Shown one piece after another: positions 21,401 to 33,200 of a stretch of DNA of 64,000 nucleotides. The translations under genes were made by a program, and so were the position numbers. The notes below the pieces were generated by a model that did no database searches, had not been told where the DNA came from, and saw only the letters and a list, made by a program, of their open reading frames with translations. The stretch's first letter is position 1, and each line of letters opens with the position of its first letter. Source of the DNA: Terebella lapidaria (taxonomy: Eukaryota; Annelida; Polychaeta; Terebellida; Terebellidae); NCBI GenBank assembly GCA_949152475.1, contig OX424563.1, positions 18,821,001-18,885,000 of the forward strand, given 5' to 3'.

Positions 21401-24108
21401 GGCTGCCTAGATCACCAATTCAAAGAGACATTACTATGTATTGAAGGAGAGGATGGTGTACAACATTGTGTTAAATAGCTATAACTGTAATTACTGGTAT
21501 GAGTTCAATTTGAAAGTACAATCACAGGGTTGGGTACCATATCTTGGTATCCCACCTACCCAATTTACTAAAAACAAAATAATTTTCCACATACTCCTTG
21601 ACGTGCAAGCTTCCAGACTTTGACATTCTTGTCGTGGTCAACACCCAGTCGGTCAACCAGGCTCCGTGTGGCCTTCACACCACTGGAAAGTCCGAGGTAC
21701 TGGAGGTGAACGTATGTGGCTTGGGTTGCATTCTCACTCCATAGCTCCAGTCCCATGGCACTCTGGGTGAACTTATACTTTCTGGGAGCATTGCTATGCA
21801 AAAGCACTCCCATGGTCAGACCCGTTCGAGCATTCCACTTGAGTCTGGCCTCATTGGTACTGAGGTGCCTTAAAATCAAAATAAACTAATTTCAGTTGGT
21901 GTTTATTATATTTGGCTTTTTATAGTCAGTAACTTACCATTATTACATATTATTATAGTGATGGAATAACTGCATGTCAGGTGTTATGACGGAGGTAACT
22001 GCAACATTCTAGCGCTATGGGCGAGATCTAATAAATTTTCTGTACTAAACCCTATTTCATAAAGATGATGCAAAATTTCATGCCAAACCCCGACCACCTG
22101 CCCTACTAGCATATTTGAACCCATATAAATCAACAAAAAATAACCTACACGTTTGTAGGTTATTATCAGGGTTGGGTTCAATTAATTGAAAATCAATGTA
22201 GTTAAGTCTCAATGAAACCATAATTGTAATTGGGCATTTAGAGGAAAGCATATAATTGTGATAGCTTTCACTATAAATCAACATAATTGGAAAAAATGTA
22301 ATTTATTTACCATCGCATGTCAGAATGCTGAGTTGTTGACAGATCCATTTATTTAACCTTTTCACCACTCATGGTTACACTGCGTAACCATACCACACCC
22401 CTGTCGCTGTACTGATGGTTACGTTGTGTAACCATAACTTTGGTAACCAATAGATGTATAAATAACTGCCCACTGATTGTATTTAATGCTAAATATACCT
22501 GAATATACCTGAGAATGTATCTACACGCTTAACTAGCACATACATATTGCCACCGACTGAAATTTAGAAGCTTAGTTGACTGTTTAGTTAATTGAATAAT
22601 TACCTGTATTGAATTATATTTCATTACACATTCGAATATGGCTGTATGATAAAGAAAATGGAAATAGCCATCTGTTTGGTCCCTAGATTTTTTCTTTCCA
22701 CGGTAACTGATGAAATGGGTTTGAAAGTATACTACTAAAGTATTTAGACTTTGTTTTCACACATAATTATTCTGAAACATCTTTAAATAAAAATAATAAA
22801 ACATATAGAAATCCTATCAATTCATATATGAATCGGCTTAGTATGGAGGCTGAGGGGCGGGTCAGTAGCGAAAATGTCAAGTTATGTCATTTCTCAAGGG
22901 TATGTTGAGTGAACCTTGAACTTGACCTATTTGTGTGTGTATGTGTGTGTGTGTGTGTGGGTGTGTATGTGTTTCTCATTTTATGATATCCTTGGAAAAA
23001 TGTCTCCTAGAGCAACACAGACGTAACTTTGGGACTCGTCAGCAGAGTATTTTAATTCCTGATTTGTAGTATTTTGAGTTACCCTGTTTTATTCTTATGC
23101 TGTCACAAAAAAATGGGCAAAGTCTTCTTTATCCTTTGACCTAGATATTTCTATGTGGTAGAAAATTTTCAGTAATTGTCAATTAAAATAGTGGGACCAA
23201 TATTGTAATTGAAAATGGATTCCGTGTTTATTTTTTAAATGGAATTTTGCACACACGAGATTTGTATTTATGAAGCTTTATGTTCTAGGACAAATGCAAT
23301 TGTAATTGTCATAAATGTTTGAACCCAACACTGATTTTATATTATTATTGTATCATTTTATTGTATAATTTTATTGCACTTTTTGTTACTCTTTCTGTCT
23401 TGACTACCTCTTCTCCTTCTTTGGACCAAGGCTAACTTGGCTGCCTAATTTCTCCTGGCTTGGCATGGCAGCTCGCAAGCACGATGTCAAAAATGGCAAT
23501 TTCTCCAGACATTCGTCGACGACATCCTGCCAGGAGAACTGGTCCAACGTTGGCCCTGTCACCACGTCAGCTAGTGAGGTGATTTTCCCTTTCCGTCCAC
23601 GAGCCGATACACTCATTACCTCCCGCTTGACTGTATCTGTCATAACCCTGACAAGAGCTTCCTTCGCCGATGGGCTATTACACACTAGAACCTTGAAAGC
23701 TGACAAATACTTTGAGCTCTGGATGTACATGCAAGCTCTGTCTCTGTAGCTATGGTTTTCGTCAGCCTGCGCTTCTATATGTATTTGTTTTGGCTTGGGT
23801 GTTTCTTTCATGTCTAGTTGCTTGTGGGGTTGGGGTGTTCCCGGTAGCGACAATGCTGGCCTCTTAGCTGTAGTTGTTTTAATTGGTGTTACATATTTTC
23901 TTGTTTTAGTTCTTTTATTGAGAATAGTTTTTTTCTGCATAAGAGATATGCAATCTGTGCAAATATAACCACCGGTGTAGTTATGAATACTAGGGAACAC
24001 TCTCTTCACTGTGTGTGGAGATGCCAACTTTTGTAGTCGTTTTCTGTTAAAACCCTTAGAGGATTTCACAAATCTAAATGAACACGCTGAACATGTTGAC
24101 TCAGCCAT
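18478..24108 (-). CDS. DUF6589-like putative transposase with zinc finger and two internal PHD-type fingers, nine exons
   Basis: 1019 aa from joined exons (minus, in order) 24108-23408, 21868-21595, 21406-20717, 20608-20471, 20347-20089, 19926-19666, 19548-19321, 19165-19034, 18854-18478; 3060 nt, phases agree, open to the stop. N-terminus: CxxC pairs at residues 6/9 and 50/53, a ZAD-like finger. Residues about 234-600 and 770-1019 match, from memory, the invertebrate and fungal DUF6589 pattern: SLTYDNVQFQS, KHQTT, CHGDGLSIE, LIWNRVANPSG, GLDLVNEHLN and PPREHKSFPSF. Between the halves sit two PHD-like fingers (683-728 and about 737-785). Asp362, Asp513 and Glu887 are candidate metal ligands of an RNase-H fold (inference). 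Start ATG 24108 is in the right inverted repeat. DNA binding and strand transfer are inferred from element context. Confidence 0.8.
19973..20002. repeat. Perfect 14-bp-arm palindrome in a transposase intron
   Basis: AGAAACCCATAAGA, two bases, then its exact inverse. It lies in the intron between exons 5 and 6 of the DUF6589-like gene. Confidence 0.7.
22167..23333. mobile_element. Possible non-autonomous element with hAT-like ends, nested in intron 1 of the putative transposase
   Basis: CAGGGTTGGGTTCAA at 22167 and its inverse TTGAACCCAACACTG ending at 23333. About 1.17 kb of AT-rich noncoding DNA with a GT microsatellite (about 22930-22965) and two TGGTTAC...GTAACCA palindromes (about 22371-22432). 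No clean 8-bp duplication is visible, so the ends may be slightly misplaced. Confidence 0.4.
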
Positions 24109-24733
24109 GTTTGCATTTGGCACCAGATCACATGATCCATATTTAGGAGGGATATTAGCATAAAACTATTAAAACAATAAAAAAAATGTCCAAGTGACAA
24201 AATCAACACGTAGTATTTTTAAAGTTATTTTATTGATAAAATGATTGTATCATTCACAGAAAATAATCAGAGGTACATAATACAAAAATTTCACACCCGT
24301 ATCATCATCCAATGTACACTGATATGGTTTGCAACGGCAATTCAACGTTTTAATAAAACGAGGTTACTAATGGCCACATTCGGACACCGTATTCCAGACG
24401 ACCTTGGTGGCCTTGGCGAGCCAGCCAATCAGAGGCCGTCACTCCCTTGAAGCGGCCATGAGCAAAAGACTTGAAAATTATCCCCTGGCGAAAGTAAGCT
24501 GTTATCTGGTTATAAACTGGACCTGGCATGCAATTGATATACCGGATTTCTAGCGAAGATATGCGTCTTCACAAATAAAATGTTCGGATGGCAGCCTGTC
24601 ATTGTTCTCATGTCCGTTTGAAGCTGCAAAGGTCCGGGCGATAATCTGGGCAATTGCCAGGAACTGTGACCCTCACACAACAACATAAACATCAGATATA
24701 AAATAGTTGTGTACAGGGTCACCACTGGGGCTA
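24093..24733. repeat. Right 641-bp terminal inverted repeat with promoter and first codons of the putative transposase
   Basis: Inverse copy of 15241-15881. It supplies the leader and codons 1-5 (MAEST) of the minus-strand gene, after which the two genes diverge abruptly. The 8-bp duplication GTAGGGAG follows at 24734-24741. Confidence 0.9.
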
Positions 24734-24741
24734 GTAGGGAG

Positions 24742-27700
24742 GGGCGAAGCGATACAGGTGCTTCACTGCATGCATTTTATTCAATGTTTGAGATCGGTGT
24801 GATATCAGTTTGCTAGACATGATCTGGTTTAGAATTATTGAAAATATCTGGTTTCAAATTGTTTGTCAGCTTGTCAAAGTGACCTGGTGAATTTGATAAA
24901 TCACATGCCATTTTTGTCTGGAAAATAGTCAATTAATATGGTAGCTGATATAGAGGACTATTTTAAATGGTCAAAATATTAAAGAATTTTATACTGCTAA
25001 CCCCCCCCCCCCCCTCCCCCTATCTGTATGAATAGGTGTAACTGACAAGTGCTGAACAATTTCATAATGAATGAGATAACAATGAAGAGGCAAAGTTGTA
25101 AAGAAGAGCATCTAGGTGATGTGCCAAATTTGCTGCAAGGCATCTGTAGTTTCATCCGCCTAGGTCAAACCACGTTCAAGTCGTCCTTCAGATTTTATGT
25201 TCATTGATGTTTTTGTGTGTCTACGGTAATTTCGCGAACAAAAGGTACACTGCCATTTGAGCTAAGATAAGAACCAGTTTCTCATTCTATGGTAGTCTAT
25301 TATATAAATACTTCACCACCCAAAAAGTGTGAAAACTTTTTGTTCAAATTTATCACACACTGCTATTCTCCACAATGCAAAGATTAATATCGCCCACGAG
25401 CAAAATATGGGCACTTGCTTTCAACGTGTTATACTGTGCTGGTAAAATAGCGGTATACAAAATTCACAACAATGGGTGTCTTTATGCCCCTTCGGAAGCC
25501 CCACAGGGATACTACGGTCTGTTTCGTGGACCGGCAATTGGTTGGCTGCATGTTTGGATCCCATCAGGCATGGAAAAAGTATTGTCATCCCTTAGGCAAG
25601 AGTCGTTGTTCACATACCGGGTGTACTAGTATATGGTAATCGCACAGTACAGGGCAATAATATCTAGAGCGCGATTTTTCATGAACTTTGGTGATCACTT
25701 TTAGGGGCGATATTATCATTGATTTGCAGGCTAGTGTTTGGTTCAGTTTTGTTGAAATCTGTGGAGTGGGTCAGTGGGGGTGTGAGGAGAGGTTAAATTT
25801 ATAGTAAAAAGGCATGATAAAATGTTGATGGTAGACACTAAGTGTATTTAATGAAGCATCTGAAGACCGAGTGCCTGATTTGACGAGTGCCTGAAAAATT
25901 GTCAAATACAGTACAGTTCATCACTGTTCAAGCATTGATAAATTGGTATGTGTGATCTCCTAAAAAATTAGGATTTTGCGCTAGGCATGTATGTCCAGTT
26001 GGTTAGTTAGAAATATCCAATAAATATCAGTTCTCTTGGCTGATTTGATCCGCTGTGGAATGGTTTATCAGACACTGATGGTCGATGTATCCTTGAAGTT
26101 ACATGTTAAAAGATCATTATCCATTAACCCCTTTATTCCTCAAATGTACTATTTAACATGTAGTAAAATGTTGACACTTGTGAGTAAAGGTGACAATTTA
26201 TTGTACAAGGTCATGACTTTATGACCCAATCAACTCGATTTACTGGGATATTAAAAGACGAATTGTCCGAAGTGAAGTGATAGTTTCATCAGTGGTAAGG
26301 ATGCCGAAGTGAAAATCATAAAAAAGCACCATGAAGAATAAAAAAAGAGACGCATATAATCATAATAAAGATGATAAGGTCTGGACATCTGACCTTAGGA
26401 CAATTTCTCTTCACGGAAATTTGGGGGGTTTTCTGAAATATTGCCATGTCTGAATAAGGGCTGTCGGGTGTGAATAAAAAATAATAATCGAATGAAAAAG
26501 TACAGTTGTGCAATGTTGCGTGGGCCGTATTTGTCACCACGAAATGGTATTAATGTGGCCAAATGGAACAACTTCCTCCCCGGAAGAATTGTTATGGAGC
26601 ATAGCTGAGTGCGATCATGGTCCGTGGTTCGCGATAACGATTCTCACCTTTGAAACTACTTGAGCCGTGGACTCAACATAATGGGTCATGGCACTTAACA
26701 AATTACCTCTTCTGCTTGGTGGGGAAAGGAAAAAAATCATTAATTAACCACGTTCTTTTTTCTCACACCTTCCGTCATAAATTCTGCTATGTAGACGAGA
26801 TGGATAGACATTGCCCATTGCACTGGAAATGATAAAATAGCGTGCAGCCCAGACCAGAAATAATACCTGCCCCTTCCAAGGCCGAAGTCTATGTACTTCC
26901 CAAGGATCTCGTTACACATTCATCAGTTTGGCCGGTTGGACAAGCGAAAACAACGATAATAGCTGTAGAGAGGCTGGCAAATGAGTATGATTTGTGGCGA
27001 CCTTACATGGTATATCTTGGCACAGGCATTGTCGTCACATGTTGACTACCGGTAGGGCATACTCTGTGATTTTGACCACTTCCCAGAAAATACAGCGATG
27101 TAGCTGGTGACTTTTGCTCTGTGGCCATTAAGGTATCTTATTCTCGCTGTTCAACTTCGGAAATTTGCACAAAAGTTGCAATTTGTATATATATGAAAAT
27201 AAATACCTGGTAATCAGATTTGGTATTTTTCAGATTTATGTAAGTAAAATGCGCACGTGTTTGACATCTGAATTTACAAGAAAAACTGAAAGTAAATATG
27301 ATAGGTGATAGTTTAGACCTGCACTGTCCAAAAGTGCATAGTTTTGAAGACCAGGGTAATATCGAATCGATAAACATGTCAAAAAGTGACACAGGTGAAA
27401 TATGCATATACTGTCTCTTATGTTTTTGCGATATAGAATATGTCCATCAGGCCGAAATACGTATGCAGAAAAAAATCTATCGCATGCCATGTTCCATTCC
27501 TATTAAACTATGGTTTACGGCATGTTTCAATAATGCATATCTGCTGTTATTTTTGCCGTTGGGGCACGGTTCATAATGGATGCAACATGCTCGAGACTCT
27601 GTCAATTGCTATTTGCCATTACAATCCATTGTTATCCGCACAAAACAAAATTATTTTTTGGATCGAATATGTCCCTAGATTGAATGAAAAAAAATTTCAT

Positions 27701-29257
27701 TTCCCCTGTCTGTATGCCATGGCTTGTTGAACTAGTTACACGTTTGATTTTACCGTTCACTGCATTGCTGGCCGCAGGGCTATGGTTTTCGGGAGAAAAG
27801 TAACATGCATTGTGTAATCGATTGATTGACGGGGTGTTTGGATGGGGACATTGTTACATGACTCGCGGGGATATTGTCTAGACAAGGCACAAATGCCTCT
27901 ACAATGGCCAATAGTCGTGCTATTCACCGAGCGTGAAATTTGTACATTATTGAAATCTACCAAATAACTGCAAGTTAGCTTTCTCATAAGGGAAAAAAAA
28001 TCTTTGTTTCCCCAATTTCGGAACATTGTTTGATCCACACTAATGACACCGGATTAATGTTTGAAGTTGCCGCCGGCACTGAAAAACTTCAAATCCGAAA
28101 TTTTTTCATCATTGGGCTTCGTTGTTTGTATTCATGCATTTTTAACTCCCAGAGAATTCGGAATGATTGTGAAAAAAATCATATACAATGGGAAAAAAAT
28201 TTCCAAAGAGAATTGGCTGGTGTGGATCTTTTGAAATAACCAATTATTTCCCCTACCCGGTATTTGTGCAGGAATAAGAATATCATGGGAATACATCTAA
28301 ATAATATTGTAAATTGTATCCACCCGTTTGCCTCAAATCATGCCGTTTGATAATTCCTGGTACATGTATTTATGTCTGTCTATTCAACATAGTGACCATA
28401 CCCCTCCCAATCATGTCTATTATTGATGTTTTTCTGGCCTCCAAGAATCACATCCACACGAATACACAAATAACTGGATGTATTTATGGCAATCATATGT
28501 CATACTTTGATTAATGAGCTGGAGTCACTCCTCCATAGGCCTGAAAAGTCACATATGATCATGGGAAATACTGGATTTGACATATCAAAAAGCAAACTGG
28601 GACTGTGCAGCACCCGCCATGGAATACAGGGTAGAAAAATATGACCTTGTATATCACACATCATAACTGATATATTTTCATACAGGCGAAAACTCAGACT
28701 TCCTATGCCCCATGCCAAGGGGGAAAGGGTCACTTCATTAGCATAACAGAGGCAGGTGAATCAGGCAACCTGTCGTTTTGGACAGAAGTCGATGGACTTT
28801 GATGATCAGGTACTATAAATCATTGTCTATCAGGGAAAGAAAGGCATGCATCATTAATTGACACTGGCTGGGCGCTGAGAAGGACTGACGGCCAGACAGA
28901 TGGTCAGACACTTCGGCAAGGTCACAAGTCCCAGAAATTTAAGAGTATACCATTTGTATACTGGTAGACCGCCAAAGTCAGGTCTTTGCAATGCAAAAGT
29001 TATTGCTGAAAATAACAAGTTTCGATAGTGATGTTTTGTTATGGCATGACTTTCATGATGTCTTCAGTTGTAGGAGATGAACCTCCAATAACTGACATGC
29101 ACATGTGACTAATCTTCTGCAAAAGTTTATTAAATTGAGAAAAAAACTTATTATTTGAGAGAATAGTCATAGAAAATTAAAGCTTCTTGAAATATCACTG
29201 AGCTGGCATTTACATGTACTCCTTGAAAAAAAAAAAATTGTATCGCTTTTCTACCGG
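24742..29257. other. Gene-poor stretch
   Basis: About 4.5 kb without a supportable gene. A C16-like run interrupted by T lies at about 25002-25019. The small frames at 25375-25629, 26842-27045 and 27298-27576 match nothing I recognise and lack splice context. It may be intergenic or intronic. Confidence 0.5.
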
Positions 29258-30270
29258 TATGTACGGAAGCTCATATTCGCCACATAGAGGACCGCAACTT
29301 TTTAATTACAGTGTAATAACGCTGTAATACAGCGTTATAACGCTCTAATTTAGAGCGTTATAACGCTCTATTTTAGAGCGTTATTACGCTCTAAATTAAA
29401 CCGTTCACCTTCCTAGCATATTTCCATTATCGTGATTTGTAATAAACATATCTAGATCAGAATAATTTTGAGATTTCCCTACAAATGATTGAGCTGATGA
29501 ACTAGCAGGTCCGATGATGTCTCTGGCAGTGTAAATTAGAGCGTTATAACGCTGTAATTTACAGCGTAATTACGCTCTAATTACAGCGTTACTACGCTGT
29601 AATAGAGCGTTATAACGCTGTAAATTACAGCGTTATAATGCTCTAATTTACAGCGTAATTACACTCTAATTAGAGCGTTATTACGCTGTATTAGAGCGTT
29701 ATAACGCTGTAATTACAGCGTTATTACGCTGTAATTAGAGCATAATTACGCTGTAAATTACAGCGTTATAACGCTCTAATACAGCGTAATAACGCTGTAA
29801 TTAGAGCGTAACAACGCTGTAATTACAGCGTAATTACGCTGTAAATTAGAGCGTTATAACGCTGTAATTTACAGCGTAATGACGCCTAAATTACAGCGTA
29901 ATAACGCTGTAATTAGAGCGTAATTACGCTGTAAATTACAGCGTAATTACGCTATAAATTAGAGCGTTATAACGCTGTAATACAGCGTAATAACGCTCTA
30001 ATTTACAGCGTAATAACGCTTTAATTTACAGCGTAATTACGCTTTAATTTACAGCGTTAATACGCTGTATTACAGCGATATAACGCTGTATTAGGGCGTA
30101 ATTACGCTGTAAATTAGAGCGTTATTACGCTGTAAATTAGAGCGTTATTACGCTGTAAATTAGAGCGTTATTACGCTGTATTACAGCGTTATAACGCTGT
30201 ATTACAGCGTTATAACGCTGTAAAGAAAAAAGTGCATTCCTCCATCTGGCGAATATGAGCCACCGTAGGT
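29258..30270. repeat. Palindrome array bounded by inverted repeats
   Basis: From about 29308 to 30222 the DNA is built almost wholly of a 12-bp core, GCGTTATAACGC or variants (GCGTAATTACGC, GCGTTATTACGC, GCGTAATAACGC). Cores are joined by linkers such as TCTAATTTAGAG, TGTAATTTACAG or TGTATTACAG, which are themselves palindromic. There are several dozen cores, interrupted by one unique spacer (about 29403-29528). The block is flanked by GCTCATATTCGCCA (left) and its inverse TGGCGAATATGAGC (right), within diverged arms of about 32 bp. It looks like a foldback or MITE-type unit whose interior expanded. No coding content. Confidence 0.85.
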
Positions 30271-33200
30271 ATGTGTATAATCCTGGAATGTTGGTGCATG
30301 TGCCTCAGCATTCTCGAGTGTCACTCTAGAAACGAAGATTCTGCAGAAAGAGATTGTAGAGATTCAGGATGAGAAAGATTTTTGATACATATTGATACAT
30401 ATTGCCTTGTAATACTGGTAAGCGAAAAGTCCCATCTGCATTGAGCATGCTGTACCTTTGTGAACTCAGTAAACTGAGAGCGAAAAAAATAAATAAACAA
30501 GCAGCAGTCGATGTCAATACAGTGTGAATCTCATTATATTCTTCATGGGAGAAAATTTATTTGTTTTGCCCATGTCATAAATAAAATATGAACTGATATT
30601 GATGGTCAAATTGATTTGGTTTTTCCCTCCACACTTACTATATTGACTCTCTATCCAATCCAATTGTAGCTATGCTGAGTACAGCTTAGATTCCAGAATA
30701 CATTTTGTTTGCACTGCGGGTTATTACCCTTGCAGTGCAGAACCATTTCATCTGATGAAAAAATTGATAAGTTTTAAATAATGCATGATGTTGGAACATA
30801 CAAGGACTCTCTCTATGTGGGATTGATCAATCAATATACACTTTGTATAACAGTAATATACATATATCTGTATATATGTACGTCTGTTCTCAGTTGAACG
30901 AGAGAATGAACTTTTCGTACCATAAGCCAGAACAAAAATTGCATAAAGCTAGAAACGTGACGGGTATTGATAATGGAAAATGCCAAGACAATCCAGGCGA
31001 TGACCTTGGGATTGACAGGGAAAAAAGTGGAAACTGATCAATGTGTGGTTTGTTTATGCAGATAGGGGAGAAGGAAATCAACTTTGAGGGAGGAGATGGT
31101 GGGAGGGTCCGGTAACTGCGAAGCATTGCATCCATACATATACATGCAACTTTGGATGGAAAAGACGAAGATTGTATGCTAATGTGTGCTGGGTTTTCGT
31201 TCATTCGGGTCACTATCAGTGGTCATGCTTGAAGTCACATGCATGTATCTTTTAGATGTCTTGTGGTCAATATCCCCAGGAGTCCGTGCCATTAATTGAT
31301 ATTCATTGAAAATAATTTCCATCTGACTTCATCCCTTCAAGTACAGTTATTCACAGAAAATATATATTCGGATGTTCTGAAGTCATCCTTTGTAAAATAG
31401 GGACAGTCACATGCAGCCAAATTAAAACGCAGTCCCAGGGGTGATGATTGGTCTGCGTTGATTTGAACCCACAAAAATGTAAGAATCAGGGGTCACCAAT
31501 TACACATGAATAGCATGTGACATGACACCGAAGTTGACACTAGTGTCATCAGCTTGTGATCCTGTCCAAAATACAGTTACACCAGGCCAGAGAAAATTCT
31601 ATGCTAAAGCCAATGAAATTTCTTTCTGCCCATTTGCCGTTCTGTCATTCTTCCTTTATCAAGTGGCAGAAATTATATTCCTCGCACAAACACACAAGAA
31701 AAGTGCCCAGCTAAACGCATGAAATTAAGATATTATGGTTTTACTTTGGAGGAAACATTGAGTACGCTGTAAGCTGGAAGTTATCTGGGGTTAATTTCTC
31801 GAGGTAACGCCCTCAAGCAAACTGAAATGACCAAAAAAAAAGGTTAAAAAAGGACAAAATACCATACATTTTCAACTGTAATGATCTGTACGAAATTTGC
31901 TATGTAAACTGATACAGGTATCAAGTGATCGCCATTTTTTCCCTGCTTTCTTTTCGTCTTTTCAAAACTGGGTGCACCTGGGTGTGAGTTATTCGGGGAC
32001 AACTCCATGAATTACTGCCAGATAGCAACAGCAAAAATCCGTGAATTCCTCAACAATGACGAAAAAGAAATATGCGACAAAGCAGCTCTAGTTTATCATG
32101 GTTATGATTAAAAGGGGTGCTAACCTTAAATGGCCAGTCATTTGTACATAATTGATGACTTTTGTGTTGTTCAGCACGACACAAGGTCCCACCAAGGTTC
32201 AATGATTTACTTTTGATATTGCTGGGGGTATTTAGGTGAGGAGATCCTGATAATGACTGTAATTATTATGGAATTGGTACATGTATCAGAGAATTGCTAT
32301 TGTAAGGGCACAATGGAACTAGAGTATTAGAGCTGCTTTCCTGTCTTTGCCATCATGTTAGTGGAATGTATAATTCCAACTCAACGTTTGAAGAAAACAA
32401 AGACAGCTCGACTATGAAATTTGGTGTATGATAGGCTTTGTGCACATGTTACAGGGGTTTTCATAGCTGATAAATGTTGATCAAATGATCAATATTTTTT
32501 TTTTATCCATGCATTCAGCTACATTTACTTAGCTTTATGCTCCAGTTTCTCATTTCAATAAATTCCATGTTACTTACAGATTTTATATCGATATAAGTTA
32601 CAGGATTTATTCAAATGAAATTCTCACATCTGAGAACTTTTCCAATGCATAGATATAAAATATTGTCAAAAGATATGGATATTATGTATTATTGTGTATG
32701 TATGAAATGAATAATTTTGTCATGCCAATATTATACTCTTTTTCGTTACAGGATTTCCTTGCTGGACACGATGTGGACAGCTGACTAAGGCTCAACCTTT
32801 TTTTGACAAGCTTGTTACCGTGGCAACTGCATGTACACCTGCACGTTCATTGGCTGGCTAGGGAATATTAGTACGAGTGTTACATAATTTTGATGTTGAT
32901 ATATTCAATGTGAAACACCAACATTAGCCCAGACGTGATTACATAGTAGGTATGTACCATTATTTAATGCTGATTGTTATGGGAATTGTGCACCTTAATG
33001 TGATACCAATTGATCGTGATACCCAGTAATTTGGAATATAGTTATAATTTGGCATGTTTTATATCAAATATATATATATGTATGTAGGGCAAAGGAGAAT
33101 GGTGCGGCAATATATTGTGCTAATAGATAGAGAGTAGTGTGTATTATGTAGAAAAAAATATCAATAAATGTCCTATAAGGAGTCTAGTTTATTCCGTGAA

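Larger units (their letters stand above)
15241..24733. mobile_element. Complete 9.49-kb DNA transposon with RecQ helicase and DUF6589-like putative transposase
   Basis: Ends TAGCCCCAGTGGTGACC with inverted repeats of 641 bp on each side (15241-15881, 24093-24733). I compared most of their length by eye and found no mismatch or gap. They are flanked by the 8-bp direct duplication GTAGGGAG (15233-15240, 24734-24741). Two spliced genes converge: RecQ-type helicase (+, 15866-17854) and a large PHD-containing protein (-, 24108-18478). Both are open throughout. No capsid, reverse transcriptase or integrase part is present, so this is a cut-and-paste-type element. TAG ends and 8-bp duplications occur in hAT-like elements, but the protein is not hAT. 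Perfect repeats and open frames argue for a recent insertion. Superfamily unassigned. Confidence 0.9.

Noticed and set aside
22925-22970. GT microsatellite as a regulatory element
   Set aside because: Simple repeat inside a nested noncoding insert; nothing suggests function.
25375-25629. 84-codon frame starting with a hydrophobic stretch
   Set aside because: No recognisable family, no splice context or neighbours, and of a length expected by chance.
26842-27045. 67-codon frame preceded by an AG that could be an exon
   Set aside because: No partner exons and no recognisable domain.
29308-30222. CRISPR-like array
   Set aside because: There are no unique spacers; repeats and linkers are all palindromic and continuous, and the DNA is animal.
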